IMG/VR virus record: IMGVR_UViG_3300045131_000618
Location: 1 to 32,011 of that record
Origin: a virus
Reading direction: 5' to 3' (one strand)
DNA length: 32,011 nucleotides
Every line of letters starts with the position of its first letter. The stretch's first letter is position 1. Below are positions 30,032-32,011 of this stretch, piece by piece. The position numbers and the translations under genes were made by a program. The notes below the pieces were generated by a model. The model searched no databases. It had not been told where the DNA came from and saw only the letters and a program-made list of their open reading frames with translations.

Positions 30032-31244
30032 CTTCAAAATCCTTATAACGATAATAACCTTTGTCAAAGTCACACTGAACCAGAAAGTCTCCCATAAAAC
30101 CATTACGGTTCTTTCTGAAAGCACATTCAATAATGTCGCTATTAGTTGCACGACCCATTGCTAAAACCCAGTCAGCATCATATGCAATCTGCCTAGACCA
30201 TGCAGTCTGTGCAAGTGTTGGAACTGTAGATAGATCTTTTACATCGTCTGGTGTAGCAGATGAAATAGCAATAATAGGTACTTCTTCACCAATAGCCATT
30301 AGTTTAAGTTCTCGTGAAAGGTTTTTCATCTTTACCGTTTCATTATCAGCTTTTTGATTTGGATTCATTAGCTGGAGATAATCTACTACAACAAAATCAG
30401 GCTTGTATTGATCTAGTTTTCCACGAATAATAGATGGTGTTACTTCACCACCTGAGTCATTTGAGATAATATGAAATGGTGGACGACCTTCAATTTTATC
30501 TGCATGCCATTTTTTCATCATATCAAGTTCTACTTCACCGTTTGACAACTTGCGATGAGACCAAAGACCTTCACCCATAATTGTAAATGCACGATTACGT
30601 ACTTCTGTTTCACTCATTTCAAGTGAGATTACAAGGGGTGTCTTACCCTGCTTCCAGGCCTGTACAGCAAAGTAGAGAGCCATCCAAGACTTTCCTATGC
30701 CTGGGTATGCTAAGAAGACTCCTAGTTGACCTGGCATAATTCCAGAAGGTAGATAATTATCAAACCCTGGCAAACCTGTTTTGATTCCTCTATGACCTAG
30801 ACGATGCTGCTCTTTAACTTGTTCAAAGTATGCAATTGCAGAATCAATATCTGTTGCATCAATATCTCTAATTGCTGCTGTATTCTTTTTTAACTGTGAT
30901 GTTTTTGTAATTAATTCTTCAAGGGCTTGGCCTCCTTGCCCATTTTGTACTTCTCCTGCTGCAGATCGTAAAATATCTTTAAGGCTATCATTTAAATATT
31001 CTGATTGTAATTCTTCAAGGTGATGCTTTGTTGCACCTATACCCTGGACTGGTTGAAAGTCTCTAAACTTTTCAACTACCAAAGATGTTGGTGGAACAGT
31101 GCCATTATTTTCTGCATACAATCTAATAAAATTCCACACGTCATTATGTGTGCGAAGCAATGTTTCTACATTTGCCTGTAGCAAAACGTGAAGTTGTTTA
31201 TCTGCTAGGACTGCGGAGATTACTTTTGCTTCTGTATTATTCAC
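30021..31244 (-). CDS. dnaB: Replicative DNA helicase (DnaB type)
   Basis: Protein of 407 residues starting with GTG. Walker A AYPGIGKS (179-186), Walker B FVVVDYLQLM (284-293) with D288, an SLEM segment (208-211), and an ATPase of RecA fold follow a short N-terminal helical domain. It unwinds the fork and interacts with the primase encoded next. At 407 residues it is shorter than bacterial DnaB (about 450-470). The start lies inside the last codons of the preceding gene. Confidence 0.92.
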   Translation of the reverse strand: MNNTEAKVISAVLADKQLHVLLQANVETLLRTHNDVWNFIRLYAENNGTVPPTSLVVEKFRDFQPVQGIGATKHHLEELQSEYLNDSLKDILRSAAGEVQNGQGGQALEELITKTSQLKKNTAAIRDIDATDIDSAIAYFEQVKEQHRLGHRGIKTGLPGFDNYLPSGIMPGQLGVFLAYPGIGKSWMALYFAVQAWKQGKTPLVISLEMSETEVRNRAFTIMGEGLWSHRKLSNGEVELDMMKKWHADKIEGRPPFHIISNDSGGEVTPSIIRGKLDQYKPDFVVVDYLQLMNPNQKADNETVKMKNLSRELKLMAIGEEVPIIAISSATPDDVKDLSTVPTLAQTAWSRQIAYDADWVLAMGRATNSDIIECAFRKNRNGFMGDFLVQCDFDKGYYRYKDFEDGK

Positions 31245-31545
31245 TCAGCCACTCCTTTGCTTTTTTTCTTAGTTCTGCTCTTTGTTTAATATCTTGTTGT
31301 ACTTCTAGTTTACCATTAAGAATTTTTTCTGCATTATATGCAAAGTAATTCCATGTAGGATCTTGTGCAATCTTAAAGTAATACTCTAATAAATCATAGC
31401 ATTCAGAGATACCATAGGATTCAATGAGACCATCTGCTGCCCACTGTTCAACATTTAAATTAATATTAGACTTACGCTCATACCTTTGGGTATAAAATTT
31501 GTTATAGCGACTGAGCAAAGCCATTCTGTCTTTGCGTTCAGCCAT
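31237..31545 (-). CDS. Hypothetical protein upstream of the helicase
   Basis: Protein of 102 residues, mostly helical, basic near the N-terminus (MAERKDRMALLSRYNKFYTQ) and aromatic in the middle (ECYDLLEYYFKIAQDPTWNY). No family recognised. It overlaps the helicase start by 8 bases and shares TAATG with the gene before it. Helicase loaders are often encoded here, so that role is possible but rests on position only. Confidence 0.6.
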   Translation of the reverse strand: MAERKDRMALLSRYNKFYTQRYERKSNINLNVEQWAADGLIESYGISECYDLLEYYFKIAQDPTWNYFAYNAEKILNGKLEVQQDIKQRAELRKKAKEWLSE

Positions 31546-31766
31546 TATCCTTCAGATGCCTCTTCTTGTGCTTCCTTAATCTTTTCTGTAAGCTTGTCTT
31601 CAACAAACTTATAAACACGATCAAAAGCCTGCTCTGTGGTTTCACCATCACGCTTATTGTCAATAACGCCAAGATCAAGTCTTAGTGATTGAAAATTTCC
31701 TAGATTAAGTGTATATCCTAATGTTACGTTTACTTTAGTTGAATCATTTTCCATTGTCCCACCCAT
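31545..31766 (-). CDS. Hypothetical protein
   Basis: Protein of 73 residues with a beta-rich first half (VNVTLGYTLNLGNFQSLRLDLGVID) and a helical second half ending acidic. No family recognised. It opens the replication operon. A start at the Met four codons in (31754) is possible, with GGTGGG upstream of it. Confidence 0.6.
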   Translation of the reverse strand: MGGTMENDSTKVNVTLGYTLNLGNFQSLRLDLGVIDNKRDGETTEQAFDRVYKFVEDKLTEKIKEAQEEASEG

Positions 31767-31782
31767 TTTCTTTGTTTTAATA

Positions 31783-31791
31783 ATTGTAGCA
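31783..31791 (-). promoter_or_regulatory. Extended -10 promoter motif for the replication operon (TGCTACAAT)
   Basis: TACAAT at 31788-31783 with TG upstream, in the gap between the two genes. The predicted start is near 31776. No -35 consensus is present. Confidence 0.45.
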
Positions 31792-31804
31792 CATAACCAA
31801 ACCT

Positions 31805-32011
31805 TTAGATACTTTCACTCCATGTAGGAATAAATCTACCGTCTTCTGTCTTTGTATATGTAAGTATACCGTCTCCCATGCGCCGTGTCAATTCTTGTGT
31901 TGTTGGAGTCATGTTATTAGTTATTAATTTATCTTTTCTTGGTTGCCCAATATGAATACTTGCTAGTATTGCACGTATCTCTCTTACTTGTGATTCAGAA
32001 TAGTATGCTCT
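31805..32011 (-). CDS. Hypothetical protein, C-terminal part (cut by window edge)
   Basis: The frame is open from the window edge to TAA at 31805, giving 68 residues. Visible parts are SESQVREIRAILASIHIGQP, a helix, then MTPTTQELTRRMGDGILTYT and EDGRFIPTWSESI. The second part could be a helix-turn-helix. The start is off-window. No family recognised. Confidence 0.6.
   Translation of the reverse strand, partial: RAYYSESQVREIRAILASIHIGQPRKDKLITNNMTPTTQELTRRMGDGILTYTKTEDGRFIPTWSESI

Noticed and set aside
30032-30151. N-terminal extension of the primase
   Set aside because: It lies within the helicase gene in another frame; the zinc finger begins at the expected distance from the ATG at 30031.

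Overview
The window looks like part of the genome of a tailed double-stranded DNA phage (Caudoviricetes) that infects an AT-rich actinobacterium, most likely a freshwater planktonic one of the Nanopelagicales (acI) kind. Phage origin is supported by terminase small and large subunits, a CHAP-type lysin, several small holin-like membrane proteins, a compact replication module and dense packing with many ATGA or TAATG overlaps. An actinobacterial host is supported by a WhiB-family Fe-S protein, a DUF7455-type zinc protein, and secreted proteins with Ig-like or PA14 domains and Ala-rich coiled coils like those of planktonic actinobacteria. No capsid, portal, tail or integrase gene is visible, so lifestyle and morphology cannot be decided here. 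The host assignment is inference.

Layout. (1) Bases 1-4216, plus strand: a tightly overlapped glycan cassette with the end of a sugar-nucleotide epimerase, an FkbM methyltransferase, a class I methyltransferase and three glycosyltransferases. A fourth glycosyltransferase (4187-4894) converges on it from the minus strand. Everything from there to the end is on the minus strand, so it is read from high to low coordinates. (2) 4900-9000: many small genes, including two holin-like or XapX membrane proteins, WhiB, thioredoxin, a staphylococcal-type nuclease, and DUF7455 and FmdB zinc proteins. (3) 9000-17842: an accessory and host-interaction block with the CHAP lysin, an HNH endonuclease, an 80-nt candidate structured element, PstS, Hsp20, tRNA-Gly and tRNA-Asn, a secreted subtilase, an HslV-like Ntn-hydrolase, a second pair of small membrane proteins, and two large secreted coiled-coil proteins. 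(4) 17863-20520: terminase subunits and small genes. (5) 20517-32011: recombination and replication, with a RuvC-like resolvase, Cas4-like nuclease, RecA, MazG-like pyrophosphohydrolase, DNA polymerase III alpha, a likely ssDNA-binding protein, DnaG-type primase and DnaB-type helicase.

How it fits together. Helicase, primase, ssDNA-binding protein, polymerase, MazG and RecA lie in order of transcription and form a nearly self-sufficient replisome. RecA, the Cas4-like nuclease and the RuvC-like resolvase add recombination and probably packaging-substrate processing. The accessory block carries genes also known as auxiliary genes in cyanophages (pstS, hsp20), but with actinobacterial partners. 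Four of its proteins carry Sec signal peptides, so this phage appears to place proteins on or outside the infected cell.

The most interesting signals are: the HslV-like Ntn-hydrolase without an ATPase partner; the 80-nt element closed by a perfect 11-bp stem between pstS and the HNH gene; a recurrent extended -10 promoter class (TGnTATAAT or TGnTATACT, four times with a consensus-like -35) that seems to make some genes leaderless; a probable AUU start codon on the PA14 protein; and an altered Walker A motif in RecA.
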